6,457 nucleotides of DNA from Candidatus Caenarcanales bacterium (GCA_947489925.1 CANLFK010000126.1:1-6457), one strand, 5' to 3'; positions 1 to 6,457 are shown, numbered from the stretch's first letter. A program made the numbers and translations. Notes: generated by a model from the letters alone, not told the origin.

Positions 1-1
1 C

Positions 2-268
2 ATCGATAAAGATTATTTAATTAAAGCTTGGAAAACATTTGCTACTGACAAAGAAAAACAATATACAGGACAAAAAATCCTAATTATTACTAGTAATGGT
101 ATTGCTCGCTTTAGTCCTTATTTGACAGCCAGTTTTGATGATTTTGCTAGTAAAAATGAAATTAAAATAAATACTGGAGCTTTATGTATTTTTGAGAAAA
201 GTGAAACTGCCAAATACTGGGATTGTCTTTCTTGGAATATTAATCCAATGTCTGAGATTTTTTCGTAA
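2..268 (+). CDS. Histidine phosphatase (phosphoglycerate mutase-like) family protein, C-terminal part only
   Basis: This is the last 88 codons of a gene whose start lies left of the window; frame 2 is open from the first base to TAA at 266-268. Residues 25-37 of the visible part read KILIITSNGIARF, a buried strand followed by a turn. This resembles the late core strand of histidine phosphatases, where the second catalytic histidine usually sits in a VxSHG-like motif. Further on, INTGALCIF (56-64) and WDCLSWNINP (73-82) look like the closing strands of this fold. The usual His is replaced by Asn (TSNG). I recall related proteins carrying TSNG here, but cannot check. The N-terminal RHG motif is outside the window, so activity cannot be judged. 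The stop codon touches the hemW ATG, so the two are probably co-transcribed and translationally coupled. The family call rests on a short stretch and is moderate. Confidence 0.6.
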   Translation: MDKDYLIKAWKTFATDKEKQYTGQKILIITSNGIARFSPYLTASFDDFASKNEIKINTGALCIFEKSETAKYWDCLSWNINPMSEIFS

Positions 269-1387
269 ATGCCAAATTCAATTTATATACATATTCCTTT
301 TTGTAAAACGCATTGTCCCTACTGTAATTTTACGGTTAAACTTGATCATACTGGCAAATTATTTAAACCTTATATTCAGGCTCTCTGCCAAGAAATTAAC
401 AATAGAACACTTAATCAAGATAATAATTTAATTGACACTTTATACTTAGGTGGAGGAACGCCTTCTATTTTACCAATTGAACTTTTGCAAGAATTATTTG
501 AAACTTTATACTCAGTATTTAAATTTAGTAGTGGGGCTGAAATTACCATTGAATGTAATCCTGGTACAGCTGATGAGCATAAATTAAAAGATTTTAAAAA
601 ACTTGGTATTAATCGTTTAAGTATTGGAGTACAAACTTTTGATGATCAATTATTACAAAAATTAGCCAGAGGACATAATGTTAAGCAAGCCAAAGACATA
701 ATTTTAAATGCCAAAAAACAAGGTTTTAATAATATTAGTCTTGATTTAATTTATGGATTACCAAATCAAACAATACAAAGCTGGACAGAAAGCATAAAAC
801 AAGCTCTGGAATTGCCGATTCAGCATATTTCTTGCTATGGATTAACTATTGAAGAAAATACACCTTTTGCTAAAATATATACTAATTCACAAAATCCTTT
901 ATTACCACCAGAAGAAAGTTTGGAAAAAATGTATTCAATATTACAAGATTTATGCTCTGAAAATGGATTTGAACAGTATGAAGTTAGTAATTTTGCCCAA
1001 AAAGGTTTTGAATCAAAGCATAATTTAAATTATTGGAAAAATACAGACTTTTGGGGTTTCGGTGTCTCAGCACATGAATTTGTAAATGGTAAGCGAAAAG
1101 CTAATACTCAAAATTTGGAAGATTATATAAAAAATCCATTAAACAATCAAGAATTATTAGAAACAAATCCAGCTCTGGAAGACTTTATGTTACCTTTAAG
1201 AACCTCTTTGGGTTTAAATTTAAAAGATTATGAAATTAAATACAAAATTAATTTATTAGCGGGAAAAGATGATTTAATCAGAGATTTATTAAAACAAAAT
1301 TTGATAAAACTAGAAAATAATTATTTAAAAATCACCCCAAAAGGTTTTTTACTTTCAACTGAAATTATTGGTAGATTAATGCCTTAA
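269..1387 (+). CDS. hemW: HemW, radical SAM heme chaperone (HemN-like oxygen-independent coproporphyrinogen oxidase family)
   Basis: The 372-residue protein is full length for HemW (about 370-400). The radical SAM [4Fe-4S] motif CxxxCxxC is at C12, C16 and C19 (HIPFCKTHCPYC), and the SAM-binding GGGTPS is at 61-66. ECNPGT (95-100), RLSIGVQTFDD (116-126), LDLIYGLPNQT (158-168) and YEVSNFA (237-243) follow in family order. HNLNYW at 251-256 matches the HNxxYW signature that separates HemW from true HemN. Characterised HemW proteins bind heme and are thought to deliver it to acceptor proteins; they lack coproporphyrinogen oxidase activity, though many databases still label them HemN. The C-terminal HemN_C-like region spans about 300-370. 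The ATG at 269 directly follows the upstream stop and gives the usual short lead before the cysteine motif; no good Shine-Dalgarno is visible, consistent with coupling. GVSAHEF (265-271) differs slightly from the more usual GAHSF-like segment. Confidence 0.93.
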   Translation: MPNSIYIHIPFCKTHCPYCNFTVKLDHTGKLFKPYIQALCQEINNRTLNQDNNLIDTLYLGGGTPSILPIELLQELFETLYSVFKFSSGAEITIECNPGTADEHKLKDFKKLGINRLSIGVQTFDDQLLQKLARGHNVKQAKDIILNAKKQGFNNISLDLIYGLPNQTIQSWTESIKQALELPIQHISCYGLTIEENTPFAKIYTNSQNPLLPPEESLEKMYSILQDLCSENGFEQYEVSNFAQKGFESKHNLNYWKNTDFWGFGVSAHEFVNGKRKANTQNLEDYIKNPLNNQELLETNPALEDFMLPLRTSLGLNLKDYEIKYKINLLAGKDDLIRDLLKQNLIKLENNYLKITPKGFLLSTEIIGRLMP

Positions 1388-1401
1388 AAAAATACAAAAT
1401 T

Positions 1402-2646
1402 ATGTTACTTGAAATTGAACTTGAAATTATTAAACAATGCCTTGCAAAGCCAGAATTACTGAAAAACTTATTTATTCAAAAATTGGGTTATGAGCCTATT
1501 CGCTGGGGAGGAATTGGTATTAGTAATAATAAAGTTTTAATTGAAGCAATTGGCTTTCCAGAACTGCGATTTCAAGCTTTTGAATTAATTAAACACAAAA
1601 ATATAAAAAGTTTTTCGACTAAAGAAATTGGTTTAGCGATAATTCCAACTGGTTTGGGTTGTTCGATTGGTGGCTTTGGGGGAGATGCAAATATTTTTGC
1701 TAATTTAATGGCTGAAGAATTTGATAATTTAATTATTAATCCAAATATTGTAAATGGTGGAGCTTGGCAAAATATACCTTCAAAGGCTCTTTATACCGAA
1801 GGATTAGCTATTGATTTATTCACAAAAGGTTTAATTGCTTTAAGACCTAAAAAAAGACCAGATAATAAAATTGGAATTGTTATTGATTCCAGTCTTTCTG
1901 ATTCAGCCCTAAAAAGAGAATTACAAGTTATTGAAGCGGCAAAATTAATTTGGGGTTTAAATATATTAGAAATTCAAATGACTGAATCAAAACTAGATTT
2001 AAACATTGATATTTTACCAAAAGGTTTTTCAAGCGGCAATATACAAAATCCAAAAGTCTTATTGAAAGCAGCCCAACAATTAATTGATAAAGGAGCGGAA
2101 GCAATTGCCATTATTACTAATATGTCTGATTTAGACGCACAAAATGAAACAAATGGCGATTTATACATGAATGGAAATTCTCCAGACCCAATTGGTGGGC
2201 TTGAGGCTATTTTGTCGCATTTAATTACGGCTACTTTTTTAATCCCTGCCGCTCATGCTCCAAGTTTTGATAATTTGGAATTAGCTCCTGAAGCAGAAAA
2301 ACTTGATAAAAGAGTTAGCCCAGAAATTGCTAGTTATAGTTTTTTGCCTTCTGTTTTAAAAGGTTTAGCCCAAGCACCAAGCTTAATACCTATTGATTTG
2401 ATTGAAGCTGGAGATTTAAACTTAAATAATTTAAAAGCTTTTATAGCACCAGCTGACTGTTGGCTCGGAGAAAGTTTTATTAATTTGGCCTCTCATCAAA
2501 ATATTTCCAAATATGCTGTTCAAAATAATATTTGCGGCATAAATTTAAACCCAGAATTAATGAACTTTGAAAATATAAATAAAGTAAATAATTATTTTGA
2601 GCTAATTGGTTATCTGAAAGCTTGGAATTTAGGTTTTAGTTTTTAA
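1402..2646 (+). CDS. DUF3326 domain-containing protein of unknown function
   Basis: This 414-residue protein resembles the DUF3326 family, which I know mainly from Cyanobacteria and plants and which has no established function. Recognisable segments in order are IIPTGLGCSIGGFGGDA (80-96), NPNIVNGGAW (113-122), ALYTEGLAID (129-138), DPIGGLEAILSHLI (262-275), PAAHAP (282-287), and RVSPEIASYSFLPSVLKGLAQAP (304-326) of the RPEIA...FLP.VL.GL.AP type. The glycine-rich TGxGxxIGGxxGDA loop suggests a nucleotide- or phosphate-binding turn, which is inference. No signal peptide or membrane helix is evident, so it is probably cytosolic. It starts at ATG 1402, 14 bp after the hemW stop, without a visible Shine-Dalgarno, and is likely the last gene of the same operon. 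The family assignment comes from remembered motifs rather than a search. Confidence 0.75.
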   Translation: MLLEIELEIIKQCLAKPELLKNLFIQKLGYEPIRWGGIGISNNKVLIEAIGFPELRFQAFELIKHKNIKSFSTKEIGLAIIPTGLGCSIGGFGGDANIFANLMAEEFDNLIINPNIVNGGAWQNIPSKALYTEGLAIDLFTKGLIALRPKKRPDNKIGIVIDSSLSDSALKRELQVIEAAKLIWGLNILEIQMTESKLDLNIDILPKGFSSGNIQNPKVLLKAAQQLIDKGAEAIAIITNMSDLDAQNETNGDLYMNGNSPDPIGGLEAILSHLITATFLIPAAHAPSFDNLELAPEAEKLDKRVSPEIASYSFLPSVLKGLAQAPSLIPIDLIEAGDLNLNNLKAFIAPADCWLGESFINLASHQNISKYAVQNNICGINLNPELMNFENINKVNNYFELIGYLKAWNLGFSF

Positions 2647-2834
2647 GCTTTTGCAAAGGACAAGTAATTTGTTCATAAAAATTATAAGCCACGGTAAACA
2701 TCATCAATAGCTACATTACAAAGACACAAAACAAAAATCCTTGAATGTATATTTTTTTAATTAATTAAAAGTCTTTCAGAAAGCACAAAAGAGAAATATA
2801 ATGAAAAGCATTGTTTAAATATAAATTTTCATTA
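2647..2834. other. Intergenic spacer between the hemW-DUF3326 and secF-coaD blocks
   Basis: This 188-bp AT-rich spacer separates two tightly packed gene blocks. I see no gene in it. A small imperfect stem (GGACAA at 2658-2663 against TTGTTC at 2669-2674, loop of five) lies just after the DUF3326 stop but is not followed by a T run, so it is not a convincing intrinsic terminator. T-rich sequence at 2752-2758 has no preceding stem. The right part holds the candidate secF promoter, listed separately. There is no trace of a secD gene or fragment here. Confidence 0.7.
2773..2802 (+). promoter_or_regulatory. Candidate promoter for the secF-coaD-coiled-coil operon
   Basis: A perfect -10 hexamer TATAAT lies at 2797-2802. 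A weak -35 match, CTTTCA, lies at 2773-2778 with an 18-bp spacer (three of six matches to TTGACA). Transcription would start near 2809, giving a 5' leader of about 26 nt before the secF ATG at 2835. The position, in the only sizeable gap before secF, supports the call. In a genome this AT-rich a chance TATAAT is common, so confidence is moderate. Confidence 0.45.
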
Positions 2835-3806
2835 ATGAGTGCTAATCAATCACTGCCTGAAAAAAACTTTTCGGTTATCGAAAAAGCTCCGATTTGGTGG
2901 ACATTATCTGGTACTTTAATTCTAATTAGTCTTATTATGATTAGTCTTTCAATTGCCAAGTTTAAATCTCCAGTCAAATTAGGTTTAGACTTTACAGGCG
3001 GGGCAAAAATCGAATATAAATTTAAAAAACCAAATGATAATCTTTCTTCGGGCAATATCACTGAAAAAGTTTTAAAGCCTTTGGGTAAAGATTTTGCTAT
3101 TGATTCGATTTCACAAGTTTCAGAAAAGCAATATTTAATTTTACGCACCAAAGAATTAAACTTAAAGCAAAGAGAAAAATTGGATCAAGATTTAAAAACT
3201 AATTTTGGAGATTTTGAAGTTTTATCAGTCGATGCTGTTAGTGGAACAATTGGGCCTGAATTATTAAGGTCTGGGCTTTTAGCTTTATTTATTACTTTAA
3301 TTGGTATTTTGGCTTTTGTTTCTTATCGTTTTAGTCAGGACTTTGCCATTTGTGCAATTATTGCTTTATGCCATGATATTTTGCTTGTAATTGGTTTATT
3401 TGCGGCTTTGGGTTTATTTATGGGGCTGGAAGTTAATTCTTTATTTTTAACGGCTTGCTTAACGGTTTTGGGCTTTTCTATTCACGATACAATTGTTGTT
3501 TTTGACCGTATTAGAGAGAATAAAAAATATTTATCAAAAAAGAAAAATTTAGCGGTAATTATTGATGAAAGTATTAAACAAGTTTGGTTTCGTAGCACCT
3601 GCACTTCTGTAACGACTTTAATTACATTGGGTGCTTTATTAATTTTTGGCGGTGAATCAACTAAAATATTTGCTGGAGCTATGTTTGCTGGTATTTTGAC
3701 TGGAGCATATTCTAGTATTTTTGTGGCTTCAGTTTTGCTAGGCAAGTGGAATTTATGGCAAGATAAAAAGAAAACAGCTAGCAAAAAAACTAAGTCAATT
3801 GGGTAA
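2835..3806 (+). CDS. secF: SecF, protein-export membrane subunit of SecDF
   Basis: SecF pairs with SecD to assist the SecYEG translocon, using the proton gradient to complete protein export across the inner membrane. The 323-residue reading has the expected order. Transmembrane helix 1 is at about 22-41, followed by LGLDFTGG (49-56), a periplasmic domain to about 130, and VSGTIGPEL (135-143) before a cluster of five helices at about 146-305. Within the cluster are ALCHD (177-181), the signature GFSIHDTIVVFDRIREN (213-229), FRSTCTSVTTL (252-262) and AYSSIFVAS (291-299). The C-terminus is lysine-rich (310-320) and probably cytosolic. I chose ATG 2835; an in-frame TTG at 2811 would add eight residues, but it would sit almost on the predicted transcript start. 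Neither start has a clear Shine-Dalgarno. secD, commonly the immediate upstream neighbour, is absent here. coaD follows after 4 bp. Confidence 0.93.
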   Translation: MSANQSLPEKNFSVIEKAPIWWTLSGTLILISLIMISLSIAKFKSPVKLGLDFTGGAKIEYKFKKPNDNLSSGNITEKVLKPLGKDFAIDSISQVSEKQYLILRTKELNLKQREKLDQDLKTNFGDFEVLSVDAVSGTIGPELLRSGLLALFITLIGILAFVSYRFSQDFAICAIIALCHDILLVIGLFAALGLFMGLEVNSLFLTACLTVLGFSIHDTIVVFDRIRENKKYLSKKKNLAVIIDESIKQVWFRSTCTSVTTLITLGALLIFGGESTKIFAGAMFAGILTGAYSSIFVASVLLGKWNLWQDKKKTASKKTKSIG

Positions 3807-3810
3807 AATC

Positions 3811-4302
3811 GTGAAAGCAATTTATCCTGGTAGTTTTGATCCAATTACAAATGGTCATCTTGATATTATTCAGAGAGCGGCTCATTTATGCACTGAATTA
3901 ATTGTGGCTGTTTTGCAAAACTCTGAAAAGCAAAGTCATTTTTTAATTGATGAAAGACTAGACATGATTAAACAAGCCACCGAGAATTTACAAAATGTTA
4001 AAGTGAGATCTTTTGAAGGTTTATCGGTTGAATTATGCCGAGACGAAAAAGCTGATTGTTTAATTCGAGGAATGAGAGATATTGGAGACTTTCGCTTTGA
4101 ATGGGAAGCCGCACAATTAAACAAAAATCTAGGTCAAGTTGAAACTTTGTTTTTAATGACTAATACGCAATATGCTTTTTTAAGTTCTTCAAGGATTAGG
4201 GAAATTGCGAAATTAGGTGGAAATGTGGCACACTGGGTACCAGAATCAACTCATAAATATTTGTTCCCAATTAAAGAAATAAAAAAGGAGCAAGAAAATT
4301 GA
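3811..4302 (+). CDS. coaD: Phosphopantetheine adenylyltransferase (CoaD)
   Basis: CoaD transfers AMP from ATP to 4'-phosphopantetheine to make dephospho-CoA, the penultimate step of coenzyme A synthesis, in the cytosol. The 163-residue reading is the normal family length. It opens with MKAIYPGSFDP and the nucleotidyltransferase motif TNGH at 13-16, whose His16 corresponds to His18 of the E. coli enzyme. K40 in NSEKQSHF and the following DER (47-49) match the substrate-binding segment, IRGMRD (85-90) carries the conserved arginine, and SSSRIREIAKLGG (125-137) is the C-terminal ATP-binding signature. GTG at 3811 is chosen because it yields the canonical N-terminus. An upstream in-frame TTG at 3799 would add four residues and overlap secF. 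The gene sits 4 bp after the secF stop, so translational coupling is likely. No key residue appears to be missing. Confidence 0.95.
   Translation: MKAIYPGSFDPITNGHLDIIQRAAHLCTELIVAVLQNSEKQSHFLIDERLDMIKQATENLQNVKVRSFEGLSVELCRDEKADCLIRGMRDIGDFRFEWEAAQLNKNLGQVETLFLMTNTQYAFLSSSRIREIAKLGGNVAHWVPESTHKYLFPIKEIKKEQEN
4285..4290 (+). promoter_or_regulatory. Shine-Dalgarno site deciding the TTG start of the coiled-coil gene
   Basis: AAGGAG lies inside the coaD 3' end, 8 bp before TTG at 4299. It is the clearest ribosome binding site in the window and supports the non-ATG start, which overlaps the coaD stop codon as TTGA. The other genes here lack a comparable site. Confidence 0.8.
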
Positions 4303-5003
4303 GCATTTATAAATTACTTGATCGAATGCTTTCTTTGGTCGAAAATTCACCGACTCTTCCTTTTTTGGGCTTAAAATTAATTCGTTCGGAAGATTTGCAA
4401 AATTTAATTGAACAGTCAGTCTCGGAGCTACCTGAAGAATTAGCCGAAGCCAAGCAATTAGTTTCGCATGAAGAGCATATTTTGGTTTCGGCACGCAAAA
4501 AAGCCCATGAAATTATGATGCAAGCAGAAGACAATGCCAGACATATGTTAGCGGTAGCCGAAGATCAAGTAAATCATATGATTAATGAATCTGAGATAGT
4601 TAAATCAATTCATTCAGAAGCCGACCGAATTAGAGAACAAGTAAAATTAGAAGCTCAAAGAATTTATCAAATAACTGAACAAGAAATCAAAGAAGCCGAA
4701 GAGGAGTCAAAAAGAAGAATTCGCTTAGTTTTAGATTCTTCGATAATTGAAGCTGAAAATATTAGAAGAGGAGCAAATTCTTATGCTGAAACCGTTTTAC
4801 ATGAATTAGAAAGAACTACTTTGGGTGCAATTTCAATTATTCAAAATGGACAAAGGCAATTAGACAGTATTTCGAAGCAAAATACCAGAGCCGAACAATT
4901 TAATAAGTTTAAAACTGCCCTCTCTGAGGTGAAAAACTTGCCTGCTGATTTATTAGGCGATATGGACAATTATGATCAAAATCAAAATAATCAACTAAAG
5001 TAA
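4299..5003 (+). CDS. DivIVA/Cdv3-like coiled-coil protein
   Basis: This 234-residue cytosolic protein is predicted to be largely alpha-helical. A short N-terminal domain (about 1-50) contains LLDRMLSLVENSPTLPFLGLKLIRSEDL, resembling the conserved head of cyanobacterial DivIVA/Cdv3-like proteins (an LDRLEELI..SPRIPL...LVDEE-like pattern, from memory). A charged coiled coil rich in Glu, Ala, Arg and Ile runs from about 46 to 160. A conserved-looking tail follows, with YAETVLHELERTTLGAISIIQNGQRQL at 162-188, then a polar Asn/Gln-rich end (221-234). Such proteins are often mislabelled ATPase or ATP synthase subunit b because of the coiled coil; I see no nucleotide-binding motif. In cyanobacteria Cdv3 acts in cell division, so a division or envelope-scaffold role is possible but inferred. 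Start is TTG 4299, overlapping the coaD stop, with AAGGAG 8 bp upstream. Confidence 0.75.
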   Translation: MSIYKLLDRMLSLVENSPTLPFLGLKLIRSEDLQNLIEQSVSELPEELAEAKQLVSHEEHILVSARKKAHEIMMQAEDNARHMLAVAEDQVNHMINESEIVKSIHSEADRIREQVKLEAQRIYQITEQEIKEAEEESKRRIRLVLDSSIIEAENIRRGANSYAETVLHELERTTLGAISIIQNGQRQLDSISKQNTRAEQFNKFKTALSEVKNLPADLLGDMDNYDQNQNNQLK

Positions 5004-5031
5004 AAAATGAAACAGCACTTTTGAATAAATA

Positions 5032-5060
5032 TTGACAGGAATAAACATTGTGATTATTAT
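5032..5060 (+). promoter_or_regulatory. Near-consensus sigma-70-type promoter for the right-end gene
   Basis: A perfect -35 hexamer TTGACA at 5032-5037 is followed after exactly 17 bp by TATTAT at 5055-5060, five of six matches to the -10 consensus. Initiation would fall at a purine near 5067, leaving a leader of about 38 nt before the ATG at 5105. It lies in the only gap between the coiled-coil gene and the next open frame. A second TTGACA occurs at 5075-5080 but lacks a usable -10. Confidence 0.7.
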
Positions 5061-5104
5061 AGTACAGACTCATTTTGACAATCAAACTTTAATCTTTTAC
5101 TAAT

Positions 5105-6457
5105 ATGTTTATAAAGCCTTTTTCTTCTTTGAAAATCCCAAATACTACAAGCTCAAAACGAGTAGTAACGAGAAGTCAAACTGAAAAACGAGAAATCGAA
5201 ATAAATAAGCTTCCAAATAAGCCAGACCCCTGGACAAACAGTTTTTATGGTTTTAGTTTAAGGGCTGATGAAATTAAAGAATTTGCAATAAAAAATGAGG
5301 AGCTTGGATTAAAAAGAGGTGACGTTTTATTTGTTCCAAGCACGAAAGCAGGTATTAAACTGCAAGATTTAAGTTTAAAAGAACTAGCCTCTTTGTGGAG
5401 TCAAGAAGCAGATTCATTAACAAAAGCTTTAGAAACGAATAGTCCATGGTCAAGTGAGAATACTACTTTAACTGTTTCAGATAGGGGAGAAAAATTACGA
5501 CAAGCTTTCAAAAAAATACAAGAAACTACTGGATGGGAAGCATTGGGTGCTATTTTCTTTAATGGTACAAACAAAGACAAAAATATAGATTTAGCTTTAG
5601 GAATATTAGACTTATATATAGATACAGCAAAACAAGTTAATAAAGAATTTAGTATTAAATTAGTCAATGAACAAACTGTACTGATAAGCAAAGATGCTAA
5701 TAATAATGATTTATATACATTAAAATTTTCAGATAGTAATCAAACTATTAATGTGGATTCTTCTGATTCAAGACTAAGCGAGCTTTGTGCTACTGTGTTA
5801 GAGCGTGAAATTGTCAGCTTTGGAAAAGATGGAAATCCAAGGTACTGGAGTCAATATTCTATCAATAAAGATTTACTGGAAAATGACTTAGTACAGTTTA
5901 TAAATCAAATAAAAAAAGCTGGGATTAATAATTTATCAGCCGTATTAAATTTGGCATTATTACCGCAAAATGCTCAGACGAAAAGAAGCTTGCAAGGTAG
6001 ATTTAGAGAATTATTGTTTGGGGAACTTTTGTTAGAAGAAATAACACCAAAAACTCTTTTAACTGCTTTAAAAACATTAGAAACTGAAGGTATTACTTTA
6101 CCAGAGCAAGTTTATCAGACATTATTATCTCAGCCAAGAAAACCTCATACAAAGAGGGTAGTTGATAAAAATAAGATTCCAGTTGGCTTCACTAAGGTTA
6201 GATATAATGGCGGGAGCGTAAATAATATTACTAATAAAGAGGAGGATAAGGAACAAATAAATCATGATAAATCCTATCCAAATCAAACAACAGTAGTTAC
6301 TGGAGAACAGTTAAGAGGTCTGCGAGAAGAAATGCCAATACCACCAATAACTAGAAGTAAAACAAAAACTATTGAGTCAGAAAAACTTACTACAATTACT
6401 CCTATTCTTAAACAAAAAGGTGAAAAACTACCTGTTCCAGCCGAAACAAAGATAACA
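5105..6457 (+). CDS. Unrecognised protein, 3' end beyond the window
   Basis: The frame is open for 451 codons from ATG 5105 to the last base, with no stop; an in-frame TAA at 5090-5092 makes this the first usable start. It has no visible Shine-Dalgarno, but a strong promoter lies upstream. I do not recognise a family. Residues 1-40 are basic and Ser/Thr-rich with no signal peptide or membrane helix. About 45-340 looks folded and mainly helical, with patches such as GWEALGAIFFNG (143-154), LALGILDLYIDTAKQ (163-177), RYWSQYSINKDLLENDLVQFINQIKKAG (246-273) and a Leu-rich stretch at 296-324. From about 343 it becomes Lys/Thr/Pro/Asn-rich and probably disordered. TRSQT (22-26) in the N-terminal tail and TRSKT (416-420) in the C-terminal tail are similar. 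ATA and AGA codons seem more frequent than in the neighbours. It could be a lineage-specific cytosolic or effector-type protein, but no function can be assigned. Confidence 0.8.
   Translation, partial: MFIKPFSSLKIPNTTSSKRVVTRSQTEKREIEINKLPNKPDPWTNSFYGFSLRADEIKEFAIKNEELGLKRGDVLFVPSTKAGIKLQDLSLKELASLWSQEADSLTKALETNSPWSSENTTLTVSDRGEKLRQAFKKIQETTGWEALGAIFFNGTNKDKNIDLALGILDLYIDTAKQVNKEFSIKLVNEQTVLISKDANNNDLYTLKFSDSNQTINVDSSDSRLSELCATVLEREIVSFGKDGNPRYWSQYSINKDLLENDLVQFINQIKKAGINNLSAVLNLALLPQNAQTKRSLQGRFRELLFGELLLEEITPKTLLTALKTLETEGITLPEQVYQTLLSQPRKPHTKRVVDKNKIPVGFTKVRYNGGSVNNITNKEEDKEQINHDKSYPNQTTVVTGEQLRGLREEMPIPPITRSKTKTIESEKLTTITPILKQKGEKLPVPAETKIT

Noticed and set aside
192..431. 79-codon + strand frame across the start of hemW
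   Set aside because: It overlaps two well-supported genes in another frame, is rich in Ile/Leu/Phe as expected from out-of-frame AT-rich coding sequence, and shows no motif.
2658..2674. Small hairpin after the DUF3326 stop as an intrinsic terminator
   Set aside because: The stem is only six pairs with one G-T pair and is AT-rich, and no T run follows on the + strand.
2811..2834. Upstream TTG start for secF adding eight residues
   Set aside because: It lies about 2 nt from the predicted transcript start, lacks a ribosome binding site, and ATG 2835 gives a normal SecF N-terminus.
3799..3810. Upstream TTG start for coaD
   Set aside because: It overlaps the secF end, and the GTG at 3811 gives the canonical MKAIYPGSFDP N-terminus.
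5075..5106. Second promoter using TTGACA at 5075 with TAATAT at 5101-5106
   Set aside because: The spacing would be 20 bp and initiation would fall after the ATG at 5105, removing the only sensible start codon.
5401..5691. Minus-strand 96-codon open frame
   Set aside because: It is fully contained in the long + strand frame from 5105, has no visible ribosome binding site or family motif, and is best read as a shadow of that gene.

Overview
This AT-rich window (roughly 30% G+C by eye) carries five readable bacterial genes plus two that run off the ends. All are on the + strand, and I see no convincing gene on the - strand. Gene content suggests a non-photosynthetic relative of Cyanobacteria, in the Melainabacteria/Vampirovibrionia sense. 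The evidence is a DUF3326-type protein, a family I associate mainly with Cyanobacteria and plastid lineages, and a coaD gene coupled to a DivIVA/Cdv3-like coiled-coil gene, also familiar from Cyanobacteria. The lineage is an inference; Margulisbacteria-like or other low-GC bacteria are not excluded.

Layout. (1) 2-2646 is a tightly packed probable operon: the C-terminal end of a histidine-phosphatase-like protein, hemW (its ATG directly abuts the previous stop), and a DUF3326 protein 14 bp further on. (2) 2647-2834 is a 188-bp spacer with a perfect TATAAT element about 30 bp before the secF start. (3) 2835-5003 is a second packed operon: secF, coaD (GTG start 4 bp after the secF stop) and a coiled-coil gene (TTG start overlapping the coaD stop, with a clear AAGGAG ribosome binding site). 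(4) 5004-5104 is a spacer with a near-consensus sigma-70-type promoter, TTGACA-17 bp-TATTAT. (5) 5105 to the window end is one long open frame of 451 codons without a stop. It encodes a protein I do not recognise, with basic, probably disordered ends and a more ordered middle.

Functionally, the first two blocks are mostly housekeeping: radical-SAM/heme trafficking (HemW), the SecDF protein-export accessory complex (SecF), coenzyme A synthesis (CoaD) and a probable cell-division or envelope-associated coiled-coil protein. The least explained parts are the long unrecognised gene at the right end, the DUF3326 gene, the loss of the expected second active-site histidine in the left-end phosphatase-like protein, and secF without an adjacent secD. 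I found no CRISPR array, RNA gene, insertion sequence or convincing repeat.
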